Notes under the pieces: generated by a model
What the model was told of the DNA's origin: nothing
What the model saw: the letters and a program-made list of their open reading frames with translations, nothing else
Database searches by the model: none
Made by a program: the position numbers and the translations under genes
Shown: one piece after another, positions 25,453 through 35,922 of the stretch
How positions within the stretch are numbered: position 1 is the first letter of the stretch
Layout: every line of letters starts with the position of its first letter
Assembly: GCA_016722575.1 (NCBI GenBank)
Contig: JADKIY010000001.1
Span: 124,001 to 188,000 of the forward strand
Length of the DNA stretch: 64,000 nucleotides
Direction: 5' to 3'
From: Elusimicrobiota bacterium
GTDB taxonomy: Bacteria; Elusimicrobiota; Elusimicrobia; FEN-1173

Positions 25453-28400
25453 TTATTCTGGTTTAAGTTGGACCATTTCTCCGGTGAACGGCAGATGGAA
25501 CCAGAGATCTCTAGATTTCATAATGCGCCCATAGGCACACAGTTGACCTGAGTAAGCCTGAACGGCAGATTTAGCTTCCGTCCCTATCGCTTTATGGTCA
25601 ATTATTATCAACCCTGCCTTTGTTTCCAGAACCAAATCAGCGATCCCCGCTAGAACCGAAGGTCCTTCCAAAGCTTGCATCGGGAACTCAGTGAGCCAGA
25701 TAGCCCCCGGGTAATGGGATTCGATCCAGGCTTGAAGACGCTCTCCGGCGGCCACAAGCTGCTTGGATGTGATGGATTCTGGCAATCCAAAACCATCCAG
25801 AAGTCGACTGGCCACACGCTCCTTCATCTGGGTGTTCAGCCCTTGGGTTGAGGGTAGTGAGGAAAAATAAGCATGACAGGCCTCGCCTAAATTCGCGGTA
25901 TCTGCGCTTTTTGGAGGGACGGTGAATGGCGATATCCCAGGGAGTTTTTCAACGAAGAACTTCAAATCCATGGGTGGAGCGTCGCTAGGACTCAAAGCAC
26001 GAGGCGCTACCGAAGCCATTTCCTTATTTGGAAGGGGGAGCCATTGCTCTTCGATATGGGTGGTGGTGAGATTTATCGTCTTGGGCGAATCATAGCGTTG
26101 GACTGAAACGAAACCGATTTGGCCCGGCAGTCGATAATTTCCTGGATTATTAATATCCCCAACCAACGCACCAAAACTGGTAAGACAATCCAGCCACTTT
26201 TGTTTGTATTCACCCTTCTTGGGATCAAGGCGTGGGGCCAAAATTACCCGATTTTTGGCTCTCGTAAAACCAACGTAGAGGAGCCGCAAAGCCTCAGCTT
26301 CCTCCGCAGTTTTGATAGGTTTTCCGATGGGATTAAGATTGAGTTCATTTTCGATATCAAGGGGATCGTTGACATCGTTGGAAAACTCACTGCGCCCAAA
26401 GGGCCACGGCCAGAAACGCAGGTGGCGGTCCTTGAGCGGTTGTCCCGTCTCCGGTTCGCCTCCTGTCACAGAGGCGTCCCAATAACGGGGAGAGAAAATT
26501 TTGTCGAGGTCCGCGAGAATGACGATCGGCCACTCGAGACCTTTGGATGAGTGGTAGGTGAAAAGGTTAACAGCATTTAGCCCCTTTTGAGGTCGTCGGA
26601 CATCATCTTCGTCCTCTTCCATTTTTTCGAGCCAGCTCAGGAAACCGCCAAGGGTTACGGCGCGACCATCTTTGGAGAATTGTTCTTCGAAGCGGCCAGC
26701 CAAAGCCAGGAGGCTATCGAGGTGAGTGGATCGAATCCCCGCGTCGCCCCAGGTGGCGATGAGTGTGGGCAATTCCAGTGCGTTGAAAACGGCTGCGACG
26801 GCCAGTGAGGGGGAAAGCCCCTTGGCGTCGACACGACCAAGAGTGGACAATACCGGTTGATCTGAAAAAGGAACGCTCCTTTTCTGATCATCGCTCATTC
26901 GTTTTTCAAGCCAGTCAGTATGCCCAAGCAGGTAAAGCACCTGAGCTGCGGCTGCGGCGTCGTTGCGATCACGCACGACGCGTAAGGCGGCCATAGCTAG
27001 TGCGCATTCGCGTGTTGACAATAACCCGGACATTTCCACCAAGGCAGGGATTCCAAGATTTCTAAGTTCGGCGGCAACTTTTTTCGCATAGTCATTACGG
27101 CGAGCAAGAACGGCGATGTCCCCAGGGGGGGTCCCCGATCGGATAAGTTCCGCAATTCCCAAGGCAAGAGCCTGATATTCCCCTGCCAAATTCGTGGCTG
27201 CGAGCTGCCAAATCCCAAGTGAATTTTCATTGGCAGGATGCTTGGCCGTGACGCGGGCTTCTTCACCGAAAGTGGGAACAAAAAGTTGGTTGAAAAAGTC
27301 CACGAGGGTCGCGTTGCTGCGGTTGTTCTGAGAAAGGGTCTTTTTATTCAGTCCCTTTGTCTTTTCCATGACGGTATTCATGAGTGCAGGATCGGTCCCA
27401 TTAAACCCATAGATGGCCTGTTTAGGGTCTCCCACCCAGAGGGAAGAGTCCGTTAGGTGGGAAAGTTCCTGAAAAACAGCCAATTGGACCGGGTTCGTGT
27501 CTTGAAATTCATCGACAATGACCAATTGAATCTCCTGACTCAACACCTTTGCGATCTCGGGGTCTTGTGTCAAGCGGAGAAATCGTTCTTCAAGGTCCGT
27601 GTAGTCCACGAGACCGCGCTCGTCCTTGTATCGGCTGTACCGCCCTTGAAGGGCGATACATACCGATATTAAAGATTCGGTGAAACCAATAATGTCGGTG
27701 GCGAGGCCGGGGTGTTTCCGAACATCCCTCCCCGCCTCGCGCAGAGGTTCGAGCGCGGCATGTGTTCCAGGTTTTTTATTGCCTTTGAGTTTGGCAAGAC
27801 GGGCGATATCATTCCAGGTTCTTGGGCTGGACCGCGTGAAATCACTGATATCCGAGTAGCAAGCCTCGTCTTTGGCGGCAGGAATCGAGTCGAGCGTTTT
27901 TAAAATCCTTTCAGCAACGATTCGTGCAGCAGCGTGACAATCATCAATATTCTTTCCCGGCTTCAAACCGGGATGGAATATTTCCAGTAACTCTTCGGCG
28001 CCATGGCGCATTTGATTGGAGAAGCTTTCATCGGGAATCGCATTCCGGCGCTTTTGTTGGATCAATTGCAGGGGAAGATCATTCGATTGCTTGTCCTTGA
28101 ACCCGAGCCTGGAGGCATAGGAGGAATAATCGTTCCATACCTTTTCTTCCCCGAGGCCTACGAGAGCCTTGAGGACCCTATCCTCACCGCCTTCGACCAT
28201 AACCCGAAGGTCAGGTGATAGGCCTGCATGAAAAGCGAAGCGCGTCAGAAGTTGGAGCCCAACGGAATGGAATGTTCCAAGCAGGGCGCCCTCAAGGGCT
28301 TCGGCTTCCTTCCCCATTCCGCTTTGAATCAGCTTACTCTGAACCCGACGTTTCAGCTCTGCTGCCGCCACTTTTGTAAACGTGCAAGCCAATACACGCC

Positions 28401-28497
28401 TTGGGTCTAAACCATTTTTAATGCGGAAGGCCAATTCCTCGCAAATATTGTGGGTTTTCCCTGTTCCGGCGCCCGCGGAGAAAACATCAAGCTTCAT
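25453..28497 (-). CDS. UvrD/RecB-type helicase-nuclease, AddA-like
   Basis: This 1014-residue protein starts at MKLDVFSAGAGTGKT (ATG 28495-28497, overlapping the upstream stop by 4 bp). It has Walker A SAGAGTGKT (7-15), Walker B LVIVDEFQDTNP (about 325), GDPKQAIYGFNG (about 356), helicase motif V/VI regions (TYHSSKGLEWPIVIL, about 645; LLYVGFTRAKNRV), and a C-terminal PD-(D/E)XK nuclease (LVLETKAGLIIIDHKA, about 955-970). This is the domain order of AddA/RecB, shorter than typical AddA (about 1200). With the next gene it should unwind and cut DNA ends. As island cargo with a second helicase, I infer a defence or replication-conflict role rather than housekeeping repair. Confidence 0.88.
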   Translation of the reverse strand: MKLDVFSAGAGTGKTHNICEELAFRIKNGLDPRRVLACTFTKVAAAELKRRVQSKLIQSGMGKEAEALEGALLGTFHSVGLQLLTRFAFHAGLSPDLRVMVEGGEDRVLKALVGLGEEKVWNDYSSYASRLGFKDKQSNDLPLQLIQQKRRNAIPDESFSNQMRHGAEELLEIFHPGLKPGKNIDDCHAAARIVAERILKTLDSIPAAKDEACYSDISDFTRSSPRTWNDIARLAKLKGNKKPGTHAALEPLREAGRDVRKHPGLATDIIGFTESLISVCIALQGRYSRYKDERGLVDYTDLEERFLRLTQDPEIAKVLSQEIQLVIVDEFQDTNPVQLAVFQELSHLTDSSLWVGDPKQAIYGFNGTDPALMNTVMEKTKGLNKKTLSQNNRSNATLVDFFNQLFVPTFGEEARVTAKHPANENSLGIWQLAATNLAGEYQALALGIAELIRSGTPPGDIAVLARRNDYAKKVAAELRNLGIPALVEMSGLLSTRECALAMAALRVVRDRNDAAAAAQVLYLLGHTDWLEKRMSDDQKRSVPFSDQPVLSTLGRVDAKGLSPSLAVAAVFNALELPTLIATWGDAGIRSTHLDSLLALAGRFEEQFSKDGRAVTLGGFLSWLEKMEEDEDDVRRPQKGLNAVNLFTYHSSKGLEWPIVILADLDKIFSPRYWDASVTGGEPETGQPLKDRHLRFWPWPFGRSEFSNDVNDPLDIENELNLNPIGKPIKTAEEAEALRLLYVGFTRAKNRVILAPRLDPKKGEYKQKWLDCLTSFGALVGDINNPGNYRLPGQIGFVSVQRYDSPKTINLTTTHIEEQWLPLPNKEMASVAPRALSPSDAPPMDLKFFVEKLPGISPFTVPPKSADTANLGEACHAYFSSLPSTQGLNTQMKERVASRLLDGFGLPESITSKQLVAAGERLQAWIESHYPGAIWLTEFPMQALEGPSVLAGIADLVLETKAGLIIIDHKAIGTEAKSAVQAYSGQLCAYGRIMKSRDLWFHLPFTGEMVQLKPE

Positions 28498-31154
28498 TCG
28501 ATTGCCTTCTTTCCGCAAAGAACGGAATGGTCGCAATGGATACAGAGTTCATAGGCGTTTTCACGCTTGTTGGGGCGTAGAGCGAGTTCGGTGCCCCGAG
28601 GCCAGTCTGAGGGAGCTTGGCGTGGGCGGGCAGGAACCTCACCTGTCTTTAGCCATGTGGTCGTCACCGAAAGTGCTGTTGCAATACGGGACCATGTATC
28701 GGCTATCGATGGACCAGGAATCTGGTCATTGGACCCAATGATGGGAGAACTGGCGGGAGTAAATATTCGGGCTGAATCGATGATGAAATATGCGGCAGCC
28801 GTGTTTGTGAGACCGCCACCATTACCATCCCCCGCGACGGCAGCTGCGTACACGGCGAGTTGGACAGCGGTCCCATTTTCAATCCATTCCCGGTATTTTT
28901 TCCCAGCGTATTTCAAATCAACGATTCCCTTAACTCCCTGCCCGGTTTCCAGGATGCAGTCGGGCCGGCCATTAAAATCACGACCATCGAGTTTTCCACC
29001 GGGTTCGACCTCGAAACCGACCACACGGTAGCCCCCCCTGCTCAACAGATCGTGAAACTCGCGCGCTGCGTGGCCAAACTGGGCTTCTAGACGTTGTCGG
29101 GCACGTGCTGCGCTTGGAAGGGCTAAAGGCGCGGCTTCTGTCGGTAAAAGACCTCTGAATGCGGTGATAGCCATCTCTTCCGCCTCTCCTGCGTTGGCGG
29201 GGATCGTTGGCCCCCCGAATGTTATTTCAAGAACCTTGTGGGCGATAGTTCCAAAGAGACGGAATTCGGAAAGGATACCCGCCACTCGGCTTGGATTCAG
29301 GCGTGCTGCGTAATCGAAGGTCCATTTCAGGGGACAGCCGAGCCGGGTTTCAATTTCGGAATAAGAACTGGTTTCGATGTCATGGAGAGACATTGGGTTG
29401 ACGTGCCAGATCGGGTCGGGCTGAACCAAGAGATTAAGTTTATGGACCGCTAAAGGGGTAGGCCAATCTCTGGGAGGCCCGGCAAGCCCCAATTCTAGGG
29501 GCTGCCATGCATCGTGCGGCAATCCGGCGGAGGCCTCGACCCAAAGCGGATGGGTGTCCATGTCAGAGTGCGATTCCAGTTCGATAGCAAGGAGTCCCCC
29601 TTTAAGATGACAAAGGGCGGCACGCTCGGCGAGCCTCTCCGCAGTGAGGGCTAACTCTGCGGATTCAATGGCGATGCCACAGGAACGCAGGGCTTCGCGC
29701 TCGGAGACGCTCCAAGAAGAGGGGGCATGTTGGCCGCCGGTGGTTCCAAGCCATATTAGCCACTCGCAATGGTCTGGCAAATTTGCGAGATTGCGGAGAA
29801 GCGTAGGCCCACCCGCCTCCGGCACCTTTTCAACCAAGGTGGCCCCTCCCTCTTGGGCGGCAGTCAGGAGGCGTTCAAGATGCGCTTCAGTCAATAGTGC
29901 GGGAGTTGCCCCGGCAAGGGCAGAGAGGACCCTCGATTGGTTGGCGAGTTGTTCAAAGGCCGAGACAAGGGGGTCATGAAAATCGGATTTGGAAAGAAAC
30001 GCAGCCATTCCCATCGCCCAGCGAGAAACCAGTCCGCACCGCTCGATAATGGCCTTTTGAGGTAATGGCTTTTCACGGGTGGCGCCTGCCACGGGCAGCC
30101 ATTGAGCAATCTTGTCAAGTGCTTTTGTCTTTCCATCCGTTTTCAGGCCGTTGACAACTTTGTTCCAAAGCTCGCCCCCGATGCCCGGTTGCTCAGCAAC
30201 GGCTTTGGCCAATCCATCGGCTGCCGAACCAAAGGGGGATTTAGGAAGGGTGAGCATGTCGAGGAGGATTGCGGGATCAACGGGATCCCAAATGAGACCG
30301 ATGGAAAGGGGAAGGACCTGTAGAATTGGATGGGAGGATGATTTGATCGAACTTCCCACAGCAGGGACACCACGCTGGCGCAATCGGTCGTCTAGTAAGG
30401 AGGCAAGAACCGGGTCCTCGCATAAAATCGCTGTCGTCGCCGTGCGGGAGCCGTTAGCAGCCAATAGAGTAGCGACCGCATCTGCGGCTGCGGTATCGCT
30501 GGCGGCACGCCACCACATAAGGGATTCATCTGGTTTTGTGTTGATATCTTTCCCTCCAAGCCTTTCTTGGATTGAATGGAGGGCTGTATTTTTTCCGGCC
30601 GTCGGCGTCAGAGAGAATTGGCTTTGTGCAATTGTCAGGCGACCGAGGAGAGGGTGCCAGGCTTTTGGCCAGGCCGAGGGATGGTCCCGAATGATAATTT
30701 GATGGGAGGGGAGAACCTGCCCATCGTTCAATGCACATAAAATTAAATTGATTCGCTCCGATGTCCCAGGGGCAAGAGGTCCGTCGATTGCTTCCGTTTC
30801 AGCCAAATCGCTGGCGAGGGCCGGAAGCCGTTTATCGGATTTCCCGTTCCATCCCCACATTAAGAGGTCATCTCGTCGTTGAAGCAGGTTTGCCGCCGTT
30901 CCCCATGTGTCGAGGGCAAAACTTGCGGCGGATACTTTGAGTTGGGCCTTCCCTAGGCGGGCAGCATACTGCAAAACCCGAGTGGCGTTCGATGCCGGTT
31001 TTCTTTTATGGCCAAGCTGTTGTTCGAGCCAGTCAAGAATATTCTCTGGGGATCCAGTGCTTTGGCCGAATGCTGACAGAGGATTTATCGGGAGAGGACC
31101 TCTCCATGCGATGGAAGTTTGAAGATTGTGCCGGAGAGTTGGGGAATATGACAT
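28494..31154 (-). CDS. AddB-like inactive helicase with Fe-S PD-(D/E)XK nuclease
   Basis: This 886-residue protein has no Walker A at its start and a degenerate helicase-like body. A RecB-family nuclease occupies the C-terminus: FGTIAHKVLE (about 635), GRPDCILE (about 727), GIVDLKYAGK (about 740), QLAVYA (about 765). Four cysteines fit the Fe-S clamp of AddB, Cas4 and Dna2: one in LGCPLKWTFDY (about 605) and three in CIHCDHSVLCG (about 872-882). It overlaps the AddA-like gene by 4 bp, so they form a heterodimer in all likelihood. It lies 28 bp after the big helicase gene. Confidence 0.85.
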   Translation of the reverse strand: MSYSPTLRHNLQTSIAWRGPLPINPLSAFGQSTGSPENILDWLEQQLGHKRKPASNATRVLQYAARLGKAQLKVSAASFALDTWGTAANLLQRRDDLLMWGWNGKSDKRLPALASDLAETEAIDGPLAPGTSERINLILCALNDGQVLPSHQIIIRDHPSAWPKAWHPLLGRLTIAQSQFSLTPTAGKNTALHSIQERLGGKDINTKPDESLMWWRAASDTAAADAVATLLAANGSRTATTAILCEDPVLASLLDDRLRQRGVPAVGSSIKSSSHPILQVLPLSIGLIWDPVDPAILLDMLTLPKSPFGSAADGLAKAVAEQPGIGGELWNKVVNGLKTDGKTKALDKIAQWLPVAGATREKPLPQKAIIERCGLVSRWAMGMAAFLSKSDFHDPLVSAFEQLANQSRVLSALAGATPALLTEAHLERLLTAAQEGGATLVEKVPEAGGPTLLRNLANLPDHCEWLIWLGTTGGQHAPSSWSVSEREALRSCGIAIESAELALTAERLAERAALCHLKGGLLAIELESHSDMDTHPLWVEASAGLPHDAWQPLELGLAGPPRDWPTPLAVHKLNLLVQPDPIWHVNPMSLHDIETSSYSEIETRLGCPLKWTFDYAARLNPSRVAGILSEFRLFGTIAHKVLEITFGGPTIPANAGEAEEMAITAFRGLLPTEAAPLALPSAARARQRLEAQFGHAAREFHDLLSRGGYRVVGFEVEPGGKLDGRDFNGRPDCILETGQGVKGIVDLKYAGKKYREWIENGTAVQLAVYAAAVAGDGNGGGLTNTAAAYFIIDSARIFTPASSPIIGSNDQIPGPSIADTWSRIATALSVTTTWLKTGEVPARPRQAPSDWPRGTELALRPNKRENAYELCIHCDHSVLCGKKAIE

Positions 31155-31182
31155 TTATTTTTGCGTTAATTTTCCAATGACT

Positions 31183-34100
31183 CTAACGCCGTGACCGACG
31201 GCGACCATACCAACGAAAACGGTGCCCGGATTTAACTCCGGTGTTTTTATGTTGCCCTTTACATGCCATACAGATTTGCCCATGTCCACCTTCCCCCCCC
31301 TTCAGAGAGGGGTCGAAGAAACCTTCCAGGACTTTTACCGTTCCGCATTTTCGGCAGTGCCGCGCACTTCCGTTCCCTAGGCCTTCCGCATGATCAATAA
31401 TTTGAGCGACTACAGGATGGGCCTCGTCTATTGCCGCGCTCTCGATGAGTGCATAGAAGCGCTCCGAAAGGGTTTGCACCGGGTCTTCTCCAACATTGAA
31501 CCGATTGATCCGTAGAAATTTATATCCATAGGACTCAATAACCATTTGCCGTTCAAGATCTTCCGGCCTGTAAAGCTGGTCATAATTACCCTCATGGATT
31601 CGTTTATGCTCAATGAAATGCTCAGCAAAGCCATCATATTCGATGACGACGTTTACAGATCGCTTCCCACCGCGATACCTGAGCAGAAAGTCGCATCGGT
31701 AGGCTGGATGGTGGTAAGAGGGGTCAAGCTGACGAAGGTATTCTCCGATGGGGAATTGCGCGATGATTTCCAATTGTTCGGTGTTCTTTTGAAAGAAGGC
31801 GGTTTTCCGAATCCAGTCTAAAACCTTCTTCTCCATAGGAGAAGCGGGATCAGTATCCTCCGGCTCCGGGATGTTCTGACGATCAAGAGCATTCTTGTAA
31901 TGCATGAGTGCTCGCCCGATAGATCCCCGAAAATCTTCAATCGGTTTGGAAAGGACAAACAACATCCCCTCTTTCGCGCGAGAGAATCCGACGTTAAGCC
32001 TTTGCATTTTGAGCTTTTCCTCTACCGTGTCCGCCGCTGACACAATGGTGACAGGAAAAATATAGTTCAGAAGGTCCTGCCCCTTAGTGGCCACCATGCT
32101 GTAAATAATCAGGTCCCTCTCCTCGCCTTGGCAGGTATCGAAAGTCATAACCTTCAAATTAAGGGCTTTTTCAAATCTCTCGGCGTAAGAATCGGAAAAT
32201 AAAAGCTTAGTCAAATGCCTCTGCTGTTCCCGGAATGGCGTGATAATCCCAACGGAGAGGCCATCATCCTCATCCACCATTCGGCGCAATTCCGTGAGGA
32301 TGAAATCCCCCTCAACACTGTTCACATTCCGCGTGCGTTCCTCTAGCCCGTCATGCGCCAATATTGAGAATCGGAGAACTTCCTCAATGGGCTTTCCTCG
32401 CACTTTTATCGCCTGGAGTTGGCCATCATAGAAATACTCTGAAGAAAAGCTGATCAACTCCTGGTATCCGCGGAAATGCTTCCGAAGCATGTCGTGATAG
32501 GAAGCGATCAAATCAAAAAACTCTAATACGGATTTCTTTACATCGAACTGCTTCAGCCGTTGAATTTTGTCAGACGCCTCAGATATGTTCTCCCTGAAGA
32601 TGGATTCCAAGTGTGTCAGGTGGCCGGCATTTAGGATGTTGCTGGCCTGCGCCGATTTCACGTTGCTGAATTGCTTTTGATCCCCAAAGACAATCACCTT
32701 TTTAGCGCGGAGAAGGGCGGGAAAAGCTTGGGCTACGGAGACCTGGCTGGCCTCGTCAATAATGACCAAATCGAATAAATCCTGATGAAGTGGGACATAC
32801 TCGGCAAATTCCCGGATTCCTGCGATGATACATGGGAAGGCTTTTTTGAAGCTTTCGAAGCTTTCTTGGGGGAATTTCTGTTTTGCCTTGATTACGGAAC
32901 CCAGAGTTTTTGCCGTTGTCCGATTATTATCCACGAAATCGATAAACCTCTTGTCGATCTCATGACTCATTCTTGTAGTGTAAAGCTGTTCAAGTTTTGT
33001 TTTTAAGCCAACATAATCGAAACCTGGTGCCTGCGTAAGCACCAACTGAACTCGGGTCCATCGATGACCATACCGAATGAGCAGCCATAAATGGGAAATC
33101 GCTTCGGCTCCGTTTAGGAAGGCGGCCTCTGGACAAGAGAAATTCATGCGCGACACGGGGCCAGTGTTTCCCAAGAGCTTCCAAAGTCCAATGAGAAAAT
33201 CTTTCATGGCCTCCATCGCAGACGGAACTGAGATAACGCCATTCAGCCGTTGATAGAGATCGGCTCCTTTTTCTTCGGGAAGTTCCATATTTTTTAGAAC
33301 CTGCCTGATCCGGCCCAATGAAGCCACCACGGCTTTTAGATCAGTTAACCGAAGATGGAGATCCACCGGATTGGCGCAAGGCAACTCGGCAGCTAATTTT
33401 GCAGTTAAAGCGCGAGCCTTAGAGCGATTAAAGAGAAACCCGACAAGAGGCCAGCGGAGATTTTCACAGTTGGTTATATAGGTCGTGAGGGTAGGCTGAA
33501 GGGAAAGAGGAAGGGCGGTAAATAGTGACAACGGGATTTGATCGGACCTAAGCTGTTCCAGCGTTCTAACTGCTTCCAGCATTCTGGATTCTAAGACAAG
33601 GTCTTTGACATCACCACTTTGAACCTGGGATACAAGAATGCGGGCAGCTTCCTCTCCCTCCGGGGACTTGAGCCTTTCCGCCAGCTTAATCAGCGCATCT
33701 AATTGCACGGGGTCTACTTTTTGAATAACAGCCGTACAGCCCGGAGATTTAGCTTCAAGTTTTTCTTCCCATCGGAAAAGCTCTTCCATCTCCGACAACT
33801 TAATCTTCCCATAGGCGTCCAAGGTCGTATCAATGAACCGCTTTAGGTCCCCTTGGGTTTTGACGGTCTCCTGCTCCAAAGTTTCGGCATGTGACCTATG
33901 CGCACGATATTGTTGGCGAATACGTTCTTGGGAGGATTGAGAGATCAGGCGAGTATAGGTTCCTCCTGTCCGACCCAACCGCAGAATGGGGTTTGGAAAA
34001 TCTTCTCCTTGTCGGACCTTATTCAATGTTTCTTCTAGTTTTGATTGGACCACATCCAAGGCTTCCTGTTTATCCGACAGGATCAAAACGTTGGAGTCGG

Positions 34101-35568
34101 CCATAATACTGTTAAAAGCAATGGCCGTAATGGTATGGCTCTTTCCGGTTCCCGGAGGGCCTTGGATGGCGAGGTAATTACAATCAGGCTCCTTCAGTGC
34201 CTGAAGAATTTTCCTTTGTTCCTCGTTTACGGGGATAGGAGAGTTGGCCACCAAACGATCGGATGCGGATAGAGTATCCCAATCGTCAGCCACTTTTTCC
34301 CTAAAACTCTTTGGATTCCCTAAAAGGAAACCCCGGATAATTCCCAGGAAAAGCGTGTCCACCCCGGCCTGATCATCCGTAACCGCATGCAGCAGGGTTT
34401 CATAATCATTAATTAGCGCTTCGTCGGATTTATCAAAAACCGAAAAGTATGCCGCGTTGGAAACTTTAAGTTGAGCAGAGGAGTTCACTTGAATCCTGCC
34501 GCTCCGCAGGTCCAGACCACCAGTGAGGTCTAATGCAGGGACCAGAGTCCTTAGGATTTTCTCCATTTTTTCAAGGAAGGTTTCGTTTTCTTCAAGATAG
34601 AGAATCCGATCTGCAACGGGAGAGATATTCAGTCTTTGATTTTCAGCACGAAGCTCTTGAATGATGAAATCAATGGCGGATTTGTTAACGAATAGGTGGG
34701 GATCGAATTCGATTTTATACTCAGTGTTTGATTCTTCATACTTGACCTGAGCAGGGATGTAAAAAAGTGGGAAGGTGGCTGTCCCGAAATGAATGTCACA
34801 CAGGTAGAGATAGAACTGAAGGTTGTCCGTTGTTCGGGCATAATTCATAACATCCCGAAGTTCCTGAAAAGCGTCCGACGTCGCAAAATCATCGAAGAAA
34901 CCCAGAATTCTTTCCGTAACATCCTCAACCGAGAAAAATTGGTCAAGAACGGCCTTTAGGGGCTCTTGGTCGTTGTTTATTATGAAGGAATTGACTGCAA
35001 TCGGGATTTGCGGGAGAGCCGCTTCGGTCAGTGTGTCCGTTAGGTCCACTTCCACGTCGTATACAGATTCGATAGCAGAATAAGCTTGCGCTCGAAAGGG
35101 GCCATCCAGAAAAGAGAGTAAAGGGGCAACCATCCGTTCACCCACAGACTGAACGAAGGCGGTTTGAACCTCCTCAACAAACTTCTCAGGATCCTGTGCT
35201 GCCCGAGATGCATTGCGGGCGGTCCAATCCAAGGTGTCCTGACGTACTTTGGAAAACTCATCGGGATGGATTTGTCGAACATGCTGCCGGATAAGATCCT
35301 GGAGAGTCGAACTCACGGGCGCGGAATAGCGGCGTGGACCGATGTGCAAGGTAAATGCCTGCCCCGCAGGCTTGGCAGCCAGTTCCCACACATCGGCATA
35401 GAGCTTGGCGTACTTGCGGAGAGGAATCCCCGTTCGAAACCCCGTATCAGACTTTAGTTGGACCCGCCGACGAGGCGCTTGCTGACGCTTGAAATCTGTT
35501 TTGAGGAATTCAAGAAAGTATCGGCAGACCTCAGCTGAAAAATCTTTGATGTGACTGTGTTCCACCAT
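31183..35568 (-). CDS. Large SF1 helicase with C-terminal Vsr/DUF559-like nuclease and zinc finger
   Basis: This 1461-residue protein has an unassigned N-terminal domain (1-440). An SF1 (Upf1-like) helicase core is split by a long helical insert: Walker A AIQGPPGTGKSHT at about 470, Walker B LVIIDEAS at about 936, then FGDQKQF, DEDDGLSVGIITPFREQQ, and a motif VI region NVGFSRAKEGM. A DUF559/Vsr-like endonuclease at about 1295-1350 reads CDFLLRYRGG, VVIEYDGFAEH and GYKFLRINRF. A four-Cys zinc finger (HCRKCG..CMACKG) closes it. Helicase-Vsr proteins of similar layout are known antiphage proteins (Hhe type). It is the first gene of a three-gene unit with the AddA/AddB-like pair. Confidence 0.85.
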   Translation of the reverse strand: MVEHSHIKDFSAEVCRYFLEFLKTDFKRQQAPRRRVQLKSDTGFRTGIPLRKYAKLYADVWELAAKPAGQAFTLHIGPRRYSAPVSSTLQDLIRQHVRQIHPDEFSKVRQDTLDWTARNASRAAQDPEKFVEEVQTAFVQSVGERMVAPLLSFLDGPFRAQAYSAIESVYDVEVDLTDTLTEAALPQIPIAVNSFIINNDQEPLKAVLDQFFSVEDVTERILGFFDDFATSDAFQELRDVMNYARTTDNLQFYLYLCDIHFGTATFPLFYIPAQVKYEESNTEYKIEFDPHLFVNKSAIDFIIQELRAENQRLNISPVADRILYLEENETFLEKMEKILRTLVPALDLTGGLDLRSGRIQVNSSAQLKVSNAAYFSVFDKSDEALINDYETLLHAVTDDQAGVDTLFLGIIRGFLLGNPKSFREKVADDWDTLSASDRLVANSPIPVNEEQRKILQALKEPDCNYLAIQGPPGTGKSHTITAIAFNSIMADSNVLILSDKQEALDVVQSKLEETLNKVRQGEDFPNPILRLGRTGGTYTRLISQSSQERIRQQYRAHRSHAETLEQETVKTQGDLKRFIDTTLDAYGKIKLSEMEELFRWEEKLEAKSPGCTAVIQKVDPVQLDALIKLAERLKSPEGEEAARILVSQVQSGDVKDLVLESRMLEAVRTLEQLRSDQIPLSLFTALPLSLQPTLTTYITNCENLRWPLVGFLFNRSKARALTAKLAAELPCANPVDLHLRLTDLKAVVASLGRIRQVLKNMELPEEKGADLYQRLNGVISVPSAMEAMKDFLIGLWKLLGNTGPVSRMNFSCPEAAFLNGAEAISHLWLLIRYGHRWTRVQLVLTQAPGFDYVGLKTKLEQLYTTRMSHEIDKRFIDFVDNNRTTAKTLGSVIKAKQKFPQESFESFKKAFPCIIAGIREFAEYVPLHQDLFDLVIIDEASQVSVAQAFPALLRAKKVIVFGDQKQFSNVKSAQASNILNAGHLTHLESIFRENISEASDKIQRLKQFDVKKSVLEFFDLIASYHDMLRKHFRGYQELISFSSEYFYDGQLQAIKVRGKPIEEVLRFSILAHDGLEERTRNVNSVEGDFILTELRRMVDEDDGLSVGIITPFREQQRHLTKLLFSDSYAERFEKALNLKVMTFDTCQGEERDLIIYSMVATKGQDLLNYIFPVTIVSAADTVEEKLKMQRLNVGFSRAKEGMLFVLSKPIEDFRGSIGRALMHYKNALDRQNIPEPEDTDPASPMEKKVLDWIRKTAFFQKNTEQLEIIAQFPIGEYLRQLDPSYHHPAYRCDFLLRYRGGKRSVNVVIEYDGFAEHFIEHKRIHEGNYDQLYRPEDLERQMVIESYGYKFLRINRFNVGEDPVQTLSERFYALIESAAIDEAHPVVAQIIDHAEGLGNGSARHCRKCGTVKVLEGFFDPSLKGGEGGHGQICMACKGQHKNTGVKSGHRFRWYGRRRSRR

Positions 35569-35709
35569 TACGCTATTCCCCTCTCTTCAGTCGAAAATCA
35601 TCAGCCTACCCGGCCCCACGCATCCACTAATTCTTCAATTATTGCAGTAGACTTCATCAATCATATAATTTGGGTACGGGACATAACCCACTCATGACCC
35701 CGTTGGTTA

Positions 35710-35922
35710 CTACCCCCCTCTCGCTCCGCGTTCCGCCAGGAAGTCCACGATGATTTGGAGACGATGGATCTCAATCTCCATTCGCATGGTTTTGTCCGTC
35801 AGCTTCATGCTTTCTAACATGGCGTCCCGGCATTTGATGAGGAGCATGAGCTTTTCCTTCCGCAATTCACTGTTTTCACGGAGGAGCTGTTCCCTTTCCC
35901 GACTCTCGACCGTGGTAAGCAT
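35710..35922 (-). CDS. Small coiled-coil protein
   Basis: This 70-residue, highly charged, almost wholly helical protein has leucine heptads through REREQLLRENSELRKEKLML and a second helix MRMEIEIHRLQIIVDFL. The start directly abuts the stop of the gene at 35923-36171, so both are one transcript. No family is recognised. It lies downstream in a unit divergent from the LysR gene. Confidence 0.6.
   Translation of the reverse strand: MLTTVESREREQLLRENSELRKEKLMLLIKCRDAMLESMKLTDKTMRMEIEIHRLQIIVDFLAERGARGG

Noticed and set aside
25453..31154. Housekeeping AddAB repair pair
   Set aside because: Not excluded, but location in an integrated island behind a third helicase-nuclease gene and the short AddA make a mobile-element or defence role more likely.
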